Below are positions 1 through 7,717 of a DNA stretch of 32,354 bases, piece after piece. The position numbers and the translations under genes are program-made. The DNA is from Rhodospirillales bacterium. Lineage in GTDB: Bacteria; Pseudomonadota; Alphaproteobacteria; BOG-932; Roseiterribacteraceae. The first letter of the stretch is position 1; each line of letters opens with the position of its first letter. The stretch is taken from contig JAQGIF010000330.1 in the NCBI GenBank assembly GCA_028291345.1, positions 1 through 32,354 of the forward strand, written 5' to 3'. Below the pieces are notes generated by a model. It did no database searches. It saw only the letters and a list, made by a program, of their open reading frames with translations, and was not told the origin of the DNA.

Positions 1-755
1 TGCGCCAGCACGCTTTCGGCGGGAACGACGATCTCGAACTGATCGGCGGCGGCCTCCTTAATGGCGAGGAAGGCCTCGTTTTCCCAGGCGAGCAAAACGT
101 CGCCGACGCCGCGCTGGGTGAAGGTGATGGTCGATCCGCGCGCACCGCTATCGAGGGTCGGCACGTTCCTATATACGCCGGCGATATAGCTCTTGGTCCT
201 GCCCGCGTCGTTGCCGAACTGGTCCAGCGCCCAGCCCCAGGCCGCGAGATAGGCCATCTGGCCGCCCGACGAGGTCTTGGGGTTGGGCGTGATCACCGAG
301 ATGCCCGCCTTGGTGAGATCCCCCCAATCCTTGATCCCCTTCGGATTGCCCTTGCGGACGAGGAAGACGATGGTCGAGGTATAGGGTGTGCTTTCCTGCG
401 GCAGGCGCGTCACCCAGTCCTTGGCGAGCAGGCCCATGCCGGCGATAGCGTCGATATCAGTCGGGATGCCCAAGGTCACGACATCGGCATCCAGCCCGTC
501 GATCACCGCGCGCGCCTGCTTGCCCGAGCCGCCGTGCGACTGCTGGATCGCGACGTCGCCGCCACCCTGTTTCTTCCAGTAATCGGCGAAGGTGGCGTTA
601 TAGGCGACGTAGAATTCCCGCGTCGGATCATAGGAAACGTTGAGCAGAGTCGTAGCCGCATATGCACTGCGAATTGCGCCGTCGCCGAAAGAGGCGCCGA
701 ACGCGATCAGCGATAATGACAACCCAATGAGGGCGCGGCGAAAATGGCTGGTCAT
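1..755 (-). CDS. sbp: Periplasmic sulfate-binding protein of a sulfate ABC transporter (C-terminus cut by window edge)
   Basis: My translation of the minus strand from the ATG at 755 stays open to base 1, giving about 251 residues of a protein normally near 330-340. It begins with a Sec-type signal peptide (basic MTSHFRRAL, hydrophobic stretch, cleavage probably after SAYA near residue 33). The mature start [15 protein letters not shown] is the hallmark of the Sbp/CysP family, and [17 protein letters not shown] and [11 protein letters not shown] are further family blocks. The protein binds sulfate (or thiosulfate) in the periplasm and delivers it to the CysTWA permease. It lies 90 bp downstream of cysNC on the same strand, so it is probably in or near the same sulfur operon. 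The permease and ATPase genes are expected to the left but cannot be seen. Sbp versus CysP cannot be decided here. Confidence 0.93.
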   Translation of the reverse strand, partial: MTSHFRRALIGLSLSLIAFGASFGDGAIRSAYAATTLLNVSYDPTREFYVAYNATFADYWKKQGGGDVAIQQSHGGSGKQARAVIDGLDADVVTLGIPTDIDAIAGMGLLAKDWVTRLPQESTPYTSTIVFLVRKGNPKGIKDWGDLTKAGISVITPNPKTSSGGQMAYLAAWGWALDQFGNDAGRTKSYIAGVYRNVPTLDSGARGSTITFTQRGVGDVLLAWENEAFLAIKEAAADQFEIVVPAESVLA

Positions 756-845
756 GGAAAGCTCTTTCGAAAGGATGAAGGCAAACAGGCGTCCGGTGCA
801 AAGCCTTTCAGCGCCTTCTCTCATTTCGACATTGCCGCAGCCGCA

Positions 846-2729
846 TCACACGCTCCATTCCGGCTCGACCATTTTCTGGTCGATCCGCGGATCGTGGAAG
901 CGGGAATCGACGAATCCAACCAATCTGTCGACTGCCTCTGCGATGTCAAGCTTGCCGGTATCGATCGTCAGATCCGGCATGACCGGGATCTCATAGGGGG
1001 CGTCCACACCGGCATAGAATTTGATCTCTCCGCGCCGCGCGCGCGCATACAACCCTTTTGGGTCGCGCGCCTCACAGAGTGCCAGGTCGGCGCGGATATG
1101 AACTTCGGCAAAACCGTCGCCTACGATGGCGCGGGCAAGGTCGCGGTCGGACTGCAAGGGCGACACCAAGGCGGCGATAGCGATATTGCCGGCATCGGCC
1201 AGCAGCTTAGCCGTCTCCGCGACGCGGCGTGTATTTTCGGTCCGGTCCGGCGGTGCGAAGCCCAGATCGTGCGACAGACCGCGACGGATCAGATCGGTGT
1301 CGATTACCACCGCATGCATGCCGCCTTCGAATAGAGCCCGTTCCAACGCCGCGGCGAGGGTCGATTTCCCCGAGCCCGGCAGGCCAGTCAGCCACAGCAC
1401 CGCGCCGCGATGGCGGTGGCGGCGTTCGCGTTCCTCACGCGAGACACCACCATAGACCGCGGCAGTTTGATCATTGATCTCCGCCTCGACGAAATCGAGC
1501 ACGATCGCGCCGCCCAACGCGTCGCCGCCATCCGTCAGGACCGCGCGGCCGGTGCGCGGCAGGGCCGCATAACGATCGACCGGAACGGGGTCCATGACGT
1601 CAAGGATAATTTCGGCAACCTGGTTGGTCAGAACCTGGGTCGCGGGCCGCTTCTCCAAAGTGTGGAGATCGACGACGCCGTCGATCAACCAGACCATCAC
1701 CCGGTATTCGCCCGCCGCCAATCGCAGGGTGAAGCTGCGCCCGACCGCCAGCGGCTCCGCCGCCAGCCAGAACATACGCACCGTCAGTCGGCGCGCCATC
1801 CGGATGGGCTCCGCAGCCGGGGCGGCGATATGACCTCGTTCGACAAATGCCCGTTGGTCGAGCGTGATACCTATTGTGTCGCCCGGGGCGGCACTCATGC
1901 GCCGGCTCGTCTGGTTCCAATCCTCGATCGACGCCACCCGGGCGATCGACCCGCCCGGTGCGAAGGCCAACGCATCGCCGACCCGAAGCACGCCGCTCTC
2001 GACCCGCCCCGCCAGAATGCGCCGTTCGTCGAATTTATAGATGTCCTGCACCGTGAAGCGCAGCGCCAGCACATCGGGCGAGACTGCGTCAGGCTCGACG
2101 CGGTCCAGCGCCTCGAGCAGGGTCGGACCGTGATACCAGTCCAGGCCCGGCGTGCGCACCGCGATCATATCGCCATGCTTCGCGCTGATCGGGATGATCG
2201 CGGTCGCGGCAATATCGATCTGCTGCAGATAATCGCGTACCTGCTTGGCAGCCGTCGCAAAGCAGTCGGCCGAATAGTCGATCTTGTCCATCTTGTTGAC
2301 GGCGACGATCAGACGCCTGACCCCCAGCAAGGTCAGCAGATAGAGATGACGGCGCGACTGTTCGAGTGTGCCCTCGGTCGCATCGATGACGACGATCGCG
2401 AGATCGGCAGAAGCCGCGCCGGTCACCATATTGCGCAGGAATTCATCCTGGCCGGGCGCGTCTATGATCGCAAACGCGCGGCGGGGCGTACGGAACACGG
2501 CCTCGCTGGTGTCGATCGTCGTGCCCCGGTCGCGTTCGACTTGCAATGCGTCGGTCACGAATGCCCATTCGAAATCGACGCCGCGCTTGCGGCTCATCTC
2601 GGCCACAGCTGCGACACGGCCGTCGGCCAGCGCGCCCGCCTCATTCAGCAGGCGGCCGATCAGAGTCGACTTACCATGATCGACATTGCCGACGATGACG
2701 ACGCGGAGCGGCTCGAGACCTTCATCCAT
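846..2729 (-). CDS. cysNC: Bifunctional sulfate adenylyltransferase large subunit / adenylylsulfate kinase (CysN-CysC fusion)
   Basis: A 627-residue fusion of two sulfate-activation enzymes. Residues about 1-420 are the CysN GTPase of ATP sulfurylase: P-loop GNVDHGKS at 14-21, DAPGQ at 90-94, NKMD at 145-148. CysN couples GTP hydrolysis to APS synthesis by CysD. Residues about 440-610 are APS kinase: P-loop GLPGSGKS at 449-456, DTDLIRRGLSHDLGF at 477-491 and EARDPKGLYARARRGEIK at 553-570. The kinase phosphorylates APS to PAPS. The CysNC arrangement is common in Proteobacteria. The ATG overlaps the TAA stop of the upstream CysH-CysD gene (TAATG), which indicates translational coupling and co-production with CysD. 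Oddly, the reductase next door has APS-reductase-type cysteines, so the PAPS made here may not be strictly needed for assimilation. Confidence 0.96.
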   Translation of the reverse strand: MDEGLEPLRVVIVGNVDHGKSTLIGRLLNEAGALADGRVAAVAEMSRKRGVDFEWAFVTDALQVERDRGTTIDTSEAVFRTPRRAFAIIDAPGQDEFLRNMVTGAASADLAIVVIDATEGTLEQSRRHLYLLTLLGVRRLIVAVNKMDKIDYSADCFATAAKQVRDYLQQIDIAATAIIPISAKHGDMIAVRTPGLDWYHGPTLLEALDRVEPDAVSPDVLALRFTVQDIYKFDERRILAGRVESGVLRVGDALAFAPGGSIARVASIEDWNQTSRRMSAAPGDTIGITLDQRAFVERGHIAAPAAEPIRMARRLTVRMFWLAAEPLAVGRSFTLRLAAGEYRVMVWLIDGVVDLHTLEKRPATQVLTNQVAEIILDVMDPVPVDRYAALPRTGRAVLTDGGDALGGAIVLDFVEAEINDQTAAVYGGVSREERERRHRHRGAVLWLTGLPGSGKSTLAAALERALFEGGMHAVVIDTDLIRRGLSHDLGFAPPDRTENTRRVAETAKLLADAGNIAIAALVSPLQSDRDLARAIVGDGFAEVHIRADLALCEARDPKGLYARARRGEIKFYAGVDAPYEIPVMPDLTIDTGKLDIAEAVDRLVGFVDSRFHDPRIDQKMVEPEWSV

Positions 2730-4300
2730 TACATATAGCCGCCGCTGCGCAGTCTCTCGAACGAGTCCTCCGCCTCATGATCCATTGTGCGCCCCGCACG
2801 CTCGGGAGCCTTGGTCGTCTCCAGTTCAGCGATAATATCGTCGATCGAGGCGGCCACGCTAGCCATCGGCTGAGTAATATTGCTTTCGCCCAGCGAGCGA
2901 TAGCGCATTCCGTCCTGGGCCAAATAGGCGGGCACGATGGGGATGCCCTCGGACTTGGTATAGCGCCAGATATCCAGTTCTGTCCAACCAAGCAGCGGGT
3001 GAACGCGGACATGCTCGTCGTCGGCTACGCGCGCCTTATAATGGTCCCAGAATTCAGCGGGCTGCTGTTCGATATTCCAATCGCCCTGGTTGGAGCGTGG
3101 CGAGAACACCCGTTCCTTCGCCCGGGTCGACTGTTCGTCGCGACGAATGCCGACGATGACGCCATTCAGCTTTTCGCGGCGAATGATCGCCTTCAGGCCG
3201 GCGCTTTTGCGCGCAGCGGCGCGCGCCAGCGGCGGCAGGCTGGGGTCGATATCCTCGACCGGCGGGCAGGCTTCGATCCGCAGATCCAGCCCCCACTCGG
3301 CGGCATAGCGGTCGCGGAAATCATAGACCGACGGCAGTTCCATGCCGGTGTCGAGCTCGACCACCGGGAACGGCACGCGGCCATAGAAGGCCTTGCGCGC
3401 CAGCCAGATCAGCACGTTGCTGTCCTTGCCGACCGACCACAGCATAGCAAGCTTCGGCAGGCGGGCGAAGGCCTCGCGCAGGATATAGATGCTCTGATTC
3501 TCAAGCTCGATCAGATGCTTCGGCGCGCGGGGCGGACGCTTGGCCGGAATGCGCGACAGATGAATGCCGCACTCGGTTTTCTCCAGCCCGGCCCAGCGTC
3601 CCGACCGCGCATCGGCACCGGGGGCGACCTTTTCCGTGCAGGGCATGCAGCCGATCGACAGGAAGCCGTCGGCAACCAGCGGATGACGCGGCAATTCACG
3701 GCGCTTGAACTCGGCCTCAAGTTGCTTCGCATCCCAATTGGCCAGCGGGTTGATCTTCAGCTTGCCATCCTCGGCTTCGATGGTCGGCAGCGCGGCGCGG
3801 GTGCCGCTCTGAAAACGCTTGCGCCCGGTGATCCAGCCGACATAGGACTTCAGCGCCCGGGCCAGCGGCTCGACCTTGCGGAACGCGCAGCAGGCGTCGT
3901 TATTGTCGCGCCAGAGCGTGCCAGCCTTATCCAGAGCCGCCTCAGCCGCGGCATCGGGACCGAAGGTCTGAACATTGGTGAGCCCGAGGAACTTCACGAG
4001 CTTGTCACGATAAGTGCGCGTCTCACCGAACAGCTTGCCCGTGTCGATGAAGATCACCGGGACCGCAGGGTCAATCTCCGCCGCCATCGCCAACAGCACC
4101 GCAGATTCCGCCCCGAAGGACGACACGAGCGCGATCTGGCCCGGCATCTCCTGCGTCAGCAGAACGCGCAGCAATTCGAGACCGTCGAGATGACCGTATC
4201 GTGCCGTCAAATCGGCCACGCGCAACGCGGCACCATCGACGACGATATCGGACGTTACGGTGAAAGGATCTACCGAAGCAGTGGCGAGCGGGGCTGACAT
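2729..4300 (-). CDS. cysH-cysD: CysH-CysD fusion: adenylyl-sulfate (APS/PAPS) reductase fused to sulfate adenylyltransferase small subunit
   Basis: One 523-residue open frame holds two normally separate enzymes. Residues about 35-250 are a CysH reductase: PP-loop-like SSFGAES at 60-66, the cysteine pairs C137-C138 and C218/C221 that bind [4Fe-4S] in APS-type reductases, and the catalytic tail KTECGIH with C244. Residues about 262-523 are CysD, ATP sulfurylase subunit 2: SVGKDSN at 289-295, GIRRDEQSTRAKERVFS at 384-400, and MRYRSLG at 465-471. The two are joined by only some 15 residues (IPAKRPPRAP). CysD makes APS from ATP and sulfate with CysN, and CysH reduces it to sulfite. The gene opens the minus-strand operon and overlaps cysNC. 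The frame is continuous with no stop or weak stretch at the junction. CysH substrate choice (APS, PAPS or both) is inferred from the cysteines only. Confidence 0.93.
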   Translation of the reverse strand: MSAPLATASVDPFTVTSDIVVDGAALRVADLTARYGHLDGLELLRVLLTQEMPGQIALVSSFGAESAVLLAMAAEIDPAVPVIFIDTGKLFGETRTYRDKLVKFLGLTNVQTFGPDAAAEAALDKAGTLWRDNNDACCAFRKVEPLARALKSYVGWITGRKRFQSGTRAALPTIEAEDGKLKINPLANWDAKQLEAEFKRRELPRHPLVADGFLSIGCMPCTEKVAPGADARSGRWAGLEKTECGIHLSRIPAKRPPRAPKHLIELENQSIYILREAFARLPKLAMLWSVGKDSNVLIWLARKAFYGRVPFPVVELDTGMELPSVYDFRDRYAAEWGLDLRIEACPPVEDIDPSLPPLARAAARKSAGLKAIIRREKLNGVIVGIRRDEQSTRAKERVFSPRSNQGDWNIEQQPAEFWDHYKARVADDEHVRVHPLLGWTELDIWRYTKSEGIPIVPAYLAQDGMRYRSLGESNITQPMASVAASIDDIIAELETTKAPERAGRTMDHEAEDSFERLRSGGYM

Positions 4301-4679
4301 CTTTGTACTCTAAGGCCTGGCGATTTTAACACTCTGAGAACGTTGTTTCTGTGCATTGCACATTGCCATATGATTGGGCCATATTGCAATCCTTCAAGGC
4401 CTATGTGGAATTGTCACATTTTCTATAAATAAACTGTTTAATGTGGCCTAGCCCGCTTCATATCCACTAAAAGGTCGCAAATGTGCGGTTTAGCGGGTGA
4501 GACACCGCGCATGAAGAGAGACGTCGGAGGGCCAACCGCGCTAATTTGCGAAAATTTCATGACAGCCATGAGCAATTTAACATGCATGAGTCCCTATCTT
4601 GGTCTACCGGACCGCAACTGGCGCCGGGCTGCCTGGACAGTTTACAATACGGGCACCAAATGAAAGCGAACCCAGTGCC
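4301..4679. promoter_or_regulatory. AT-rich divergent control region between the two sulfur operons
   Basis: This stretch of about 380 bp separates the divergent cysH-cysD and DUF2849-cysI operons and is visibly richer in A and T than its surroundings. It holds several nested symmetrical motifs: ATTGCA (4355-4360) facing TGCAAT (4385-4390), GCCATAT repeated directly at 4365-4371 and 4378-4384, ATGTG-N7-CACAT at 4403-4419, and the 11-bp palindrome TAAACTGTTTA at 4430-4440. These look like regulator binding sites, but no specific regulator (for example CysB/Cbl-like LysR) can be named from them. I could not assign a convincing -35/-10 pair to either operon and saw no recognisable riboswitch. 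A 60-codon frame at 4481-4663 is discussed among rejected items. Confidence 0.5.
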
Positions 4680-4949
4680 GTGACCACCGAAACCAAACTT
4701 TACGCCATCACCGCGAGCCGCCTGCGCGATGGCGCGGTGATTTATTTCGCGGGCAAGCAGACCTGGTCGGTGAAATTCGCCGATTCCGCGATCGCCCCTG
4801 ATGGTGACGCGCTGCTGGCCGAGGCGGCGGCAGGCCCCCCGCCGCTGGAAGCGGTCGGCGCCTATGTAATCGAAGTGACCCAGGCGGAGGGAATCATCCG
4901 CCCGGTCGGACTGCGCGAAGAAATTCGGGCGTTCGGCCCCACAGCGTAG
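4680..4949 (+). CDS. DUF2849 family protein of the sulfite reductase operon
   Basis: A small protein of 89 residues from the GTG at 4680, matching the DUF2849 family that sits directly before sulfite reductase in many Alphaproteobacteria. The motif TASRLRDGAVIYFAG near the start and YVIEV near the end fit that family; its biochemical role is unknown. An upstream in-frame start at 4599 exists but would add sequence that does not look protein-like, so GTG 4680 is preferred despite a weak ribosome binding site. A seven-codon reading frame (ATG at 4660) ends in TGA overlapping this GTG and could couple translation, though that is speculative. It is followed after 25 bp by cysI. Confidence 0.8.
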   Translation: MTTETKLYAITASRLRDGAVIYFAGKQTWSVKFADSAIAPDGDALLAEAAAGPPPLEAVGAYVIEVTQAEGIIRPVGLREEIRAFGPTA

Positions 4950-4974
4950 AGCCAGGCGGCGTAGGAGACGGTAC

Positions 4975-6627
4975 GTGTATCGGTATGACGAATTCGACAG
5001 ACGCTTCCTCGACGAGCGGGTCGCGCAATATCGCGATCAGGTGCGCCGCAGGCTGGCCGGCCAGTTAAGCGAGGAAGAGTTCCGGCCGCTGCGACTGCGC
5101 AACGGGCTCTATCTGCAGCTGCACGCCTATATGTACCGGATCGCCATCCCCTATGGCACTCTGTCCCCGGCGCAGTTGCGGATGCTAGGACATGTCGCGC
5201 GCAAATACGACCGCGGCTATGGCCATTTCACAACCCGCCAGAATATGCAGTTCAACTGGATCAAGCTGGACGAATCGCCGGATATCATGGCCGATCTGGC
5301 GTCTGTGGAAATGCACAGCATCCAGACTAGCGGCAATTGCATCCGCAATACGACCTCAGACCCGTTCGCCGGCGTCGCCGACGACGAGATCGAGGATCCG
5401 CGGCCTTATTGCGAGATCATCCGGCAATGGTCCACCCTGCATCCGGAGTTTTCCTGGCTGCCGCGCAAATTCAAGATTGCGGTATCGGCATCGAAAAAGG
5501 ATCGGGCAGCGGTCCATGTCCACGATATCGGCCTCTATCTCGTCCGCAACGCGGAGGGCGAGGTTGGCTTCCAGGTTCTGATCGGGGGCGGGCTGGGCCG
5601 CACGCCCATCATGGCCAAGGTGCTGCGCGAGTTCCTGCCCAAGAAAGACCTGCTGTCCTATCTGGAGGCCGCGCTGCGCGTCTACAACGAGTATGGCCGC
5701 CGCGACAATATCTATAAGGCCCGCATCAAGATCCTGGTTCAGTCCTTGGGCATCGACAAGATGCGCGAGGCGGTGGATGCGGAGTGGGCCAAGATGGACC
5801 ACACGCCCCTGGACCTGGACAACGAGACCGTTCGGGCCATCATCGCCCATTTCGCCCCACCCGCCTATGCAGCCGTGGGCAAAGATGATGACGCCGTCTT
5901 CCAAGCAGCCGTCGCTTCGGACAGGAAATTCGCCCGCTGGATGAAATACAATGTCGCCCACCACAAGCAGCCCGGCTATGCCATCGCCACCGTTTCGCTG
6001 AAGCCGCTCGGCACGCCGCCGGGCGACATCACCGCCGAACAGCTCGATCTGCTCGCCGAGCTGTCCGAGACATATGGTTTTGGCGAGGTCCGGGTTACCC
6101 ATGAGCAGAATGTCGTGTTCCCGGACGTGCGCCGCAGTGACCTGCCGGCCTTCTATAATGCCCTGGCGGCCGCCGGCCTCGGCACCGCCAATATTGGCCT
6201 GGCGAGCGACATCATCGCTTGTCCTGGGCTGGATTATTGCACCCTGGCCAACGCGCGCTCCATTCCGGTTGCTGAGAAGCTCGGCGAGCATCTCGCGGAC
6301 CGTGAAGAAGAGGTCGGTCCGATGAAGATCAAGATCTCGGGCTGCATCAATGCCTGCGGACACCACCATGTCGGCCATATCGGCATTCTCGGCGTGGATA
6401 AGAACGGCGAGGAATTCTACCAGATCACGGTGGGCGGCAGCGCCGATGAGCAATCGGCCGTGGGCGGCATCGTCGGCCGAGCCGTTTCCAGCGATCAGGT
6501 GAACGACGCTGTCGACAAGCTGCTGGACGTTTATGTTCGGATGCGCTGCGAGGGCGAGGACTTGCCCGCCACCTATCGCCGGGTCGGCCCCGAACCGTTC
6601 AAGGAGGCCGTTTATGGTGCTCATTAA
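4975..6627 (+). CDS. cysI: Sulfite reductase hemoprotein subunit (CysI/nitrite-sulfite reductase family)
   Basis: A 550-residue siroheme and [4Fe-4S] reductase that converts sulfite to sulfide in six electron steps. The two cysteine pairs that hold the cluster and siroheme are visible: C416-X5-C422 (CPGLDYC) and C457-X3-C461 (GCINACGHHHVGHIG). TTRQNMQFNWI near residue 86 is a typical ferredoxin-like half-domain motif. The start is GTG at 4975 behind a good AGGAG site. The protein is in the shorter hemoprotein class common in Alphaproteobacteria. No flavoprotein CysJ is present in the window, so the electron donor is probably ferredoxin or another reductase. Nitrite reductase is an alternative by family, but the cysteine-biosynthesis setting argues for sulfite. 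Confidence 0.94.
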   Translation: MYRYDEFDRRFLDERVAQYRDQVRRRLAGQLSEEEFRPLRLRNGLYLQLHAYMYRIAIPYGTLSPAQLRMLGHVARKYDRGYGHFTTRQNMQFNWIKLDESPDIMADLASVEMHSIQTSGNCIRNTTSDPFAGVADDEIEDPRPYCEIIRQWSTLHPEFSWLPRKFKIAVSASKKDRAAVHVHDIGLYLVRNAEGEVGFQVLIGGGLGRTPIMAKVLREFLPKKDLLSYLEAALRVYNEYGRRDNIYKARIKILVQSLGIDKMREAVDAEWAKMDHTPLDLDNETVRAIIAHFAPPAYAAVGKDDDAVFQAAVASDRKFARWMKYNVAHHKQPGYAIATVSLKPLGTPPGDITAEQLDLLAELSETYGFGEVRVTHEQNVVFPDVRRSDLPAFYNALAAAGLGTANIGLASDIIACPGLDYCTLANARSIPVAEKLGEHLADREEEVGPMKIKISGCINACGHHHVGHIGILGVDKNGEEFYQITVGGSADEQSAVGGIVGRAVSSDQVNDAVDKLLDVYVRMRCEGEDLPATYRRVGPEPFKEAVYGAH

Positions 6628-7108
6628 GGGACGGCAGGTCGTCGCGGACAGCTGGCGGCACCTCGACGATTCCGATCCCCTGCCCGCCACGGGCGCGGTC
6701 ACGATTTCGTGGGAGCGTTGGACAGTTGAACGCGGCACAATTGCGCGGCCGCGGGCACAGCTGGGCCTCCGCATCCCCAACACGGTGACCACCGCAGTGA
6801 TCGGCGCAGATGCCGATCACTGCGGATTGATCGCCGTCGCCTTCCCTAATTTCGGTGATGGCCGGGCCTTCTCGCAAGCGCGGGTCCTGCGCAGCCAATA
6901 CGGCTTTCGCGGTGAGATCCGCGCCACCGGGAACGTGCTGCGCGACCAACTGCAATTCATGGAACGCTGCGGCATCGACGCCTTCGAAGTGCCCGAGCGG
7001 GCTTTGACCGAGGACTGGCTCGCCGCGTTTTCGGAATTCGATCTGTTCTACCAGCCAGCCGCGGATAGCCGTCCCTGGATCGCCCGTCAGCGCGCCGGGC
7101 GCAACTGA
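6614..7108 (+). CDS. DUF934 family protein, sulfite reductase-associated
   Basis: This 164-residue protein belongs to DUF934, found next to cysI in many Alphaproteobacteria and often annotated as an oxidoreductase or CysI-associated protein. Its exact role is unproven; an accessory or electron-transfer function in sulfite reduction is an inference from gene order. The chosen ATG at 6614 follows AAGGAGG and overlaps the end of cysI by 14 bp, which suggests coupled translation. Recognisable segments include AVAFPNFGDGRAFSQARVL and LRDQLQFMERCGIDAFE, both typical of the family. Its sequence shows no signal peptide, membrane segment or paired metal-binding cysteines. Confidence 0.88.
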   Translation: MVLIKGRQVVADSWRHLDDSDPLPATGAVTISWERWTVERGTIARPRAQLGLRIPNTVTTAVIGADADHCGLIAVAFPNFGDGRAFSQARVLRSQYGFRGEIRATGNVLRDQLQFMERCGIDAFEVPERALTEDWLAAFSEFDLFYQPAADSRPWIARQRAGRN

Positions 7109-7113
7109 CGGGC

Positions 7114-7686
7114 ATGACCGTTCCGCTGGCGCTTGATCTGGCGCTTCTACCGGTCGCGCTGGCCGGTTCCGGCCCCGCACTGGTCAAGCGGCTGACCTTT
7201 CTGGATGGCGAACGGGTGCCGGGCCTCACCGTCTATGCCCCGGACCCGGCACCGGCCTTGGCCCGTGCCGCCGGCGGACGTCTGATCCCGCGGCTTCCCA
7301 CCGATGACGAAATTGCCGCCTGTCGCCTGCTGTTCGTCGCCGGCCTACCGTTTGCCCAATCGGCGGAACTTGCCGCGCTGGCCCGCAATCACGGGGTGCT
7401 GGTGAATGTCGAGGATACGCTGCTGCTCTGCGACTTCCACGTCCCCGCCGTCCTGCGGCGCGGCGAACTGGCGATCTCCATCTCCACCGGCGGATCGAGT
7501 CCGACGCTCGCGCGCCGGCTGCGCACTTATCTGGGAGACCTTCTACCGCCGGAATGGTCCGACCGCATCGCCCGTATTGCCACGTTGCGCGAGGATATGC
7601 GGGCCCGGGGCGCCGGGATGGCGGAGGTCACCAGGGCGACCGACGCATTGATCGACAAAGAGGGCTGGCTGCCGCCATCGCTTTAG
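7114..7686 (+). CDS. Precorrin-2 dehydrogenase / sirohydrochlorin ferrochelatase-like protein (siroheme synthase N-domain)
   Basis: A 190-residue protein matching the N-terminal (Met8p/CysG-B) module of siroheme synthase. It would oxidise precorrin-2 with NAD and insert iron, making siroheme for the CysI encoded upstream in the same operon. Visible features are the nucleotide-binding AGSGPALVKRLTFL at about residues 17-30 (glycine pattern slightly altered from GxGxxA), VNVEDTLLLCDFHVPAVL around 102-119 and the conserved AISISTGGSSPTLARRLR following it. The SAM-dependent methyltransferase half of CysG is absent and must be encoded elsewhere. It begins 5 bp after the DUF934 stop and ends tail-to-tail with the universal stress protein gene. 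Confidence 0.87.
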   Translation: MTVPLALDLALLPVALAGSGPALVKRLTFLDGERVPGLTVYAPDPAPALARAAGGRLIPRLPTDDEIAACRLLFVAGLPFAQSAELAALARNHGVLVNVEDTLLLCDFHVPAVLRRGELAISISTGGSSPTLARRLRTYLGDLLPPEWSDRIARIATLREDMRARGAGMAEVTRATDALIDKEGWLPPSL

Positions 7687-7696
7687 GCTTCGAGCC

Positions 7697-7717
7697 CATT
7701 AGCGCTTTGGGCTAATG
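7697..7717. terminator. Hairpin between convergent genes, possible bidirectional terminator
   Basis: CATTAGC at 7697-7703 and GCTAATG at 7711-7717 form a perfect 7-bp inverted repeat with a 7-base loop, in the 25-bp gap between the convergent siroheme gene and the universal stress protein gene (it covers the latter's stop codon). There is no T tract on either side, so classical rho-independent termination is doubtful. Confidence 0.35.

Noticed and set aside
2777-4297. A 506-codon plus-strand open frame opposite the CysH-CysD gene
   Set aside because: It mirrors the real gene, as is common in GC-rich DNA; its translation shows no family motif, whereas the opposite strand has clear enzyme motifs.
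4403-4419. ATGTG-N7-CACAT as a CRP/FNR-type site
   Set aside because: The spacing between TGTG and CACA is 7 bases, one fewer than the 8 needed for the CRP consensus, so only a generic inverted repeat is reported.
4481-4663. A 60-codon plus-strand frame starting MCGLAGE, reminiscent of the N-terminus of class II glutamine amidotransferases
   Set aside because: Only the first seven residues resemble asparagine-synthetase-type proteins; the rest does not match, there is no clear ribosome site, and it lies in an AT-rich control region. Chance is the simpler explanation.
5356-6792. A 478-codon minus-strand open frame opposite cysI
   Set aside because: It covers the siroheme enzyme's coding strand in complement, with no recognisable domain and no ribosome site.
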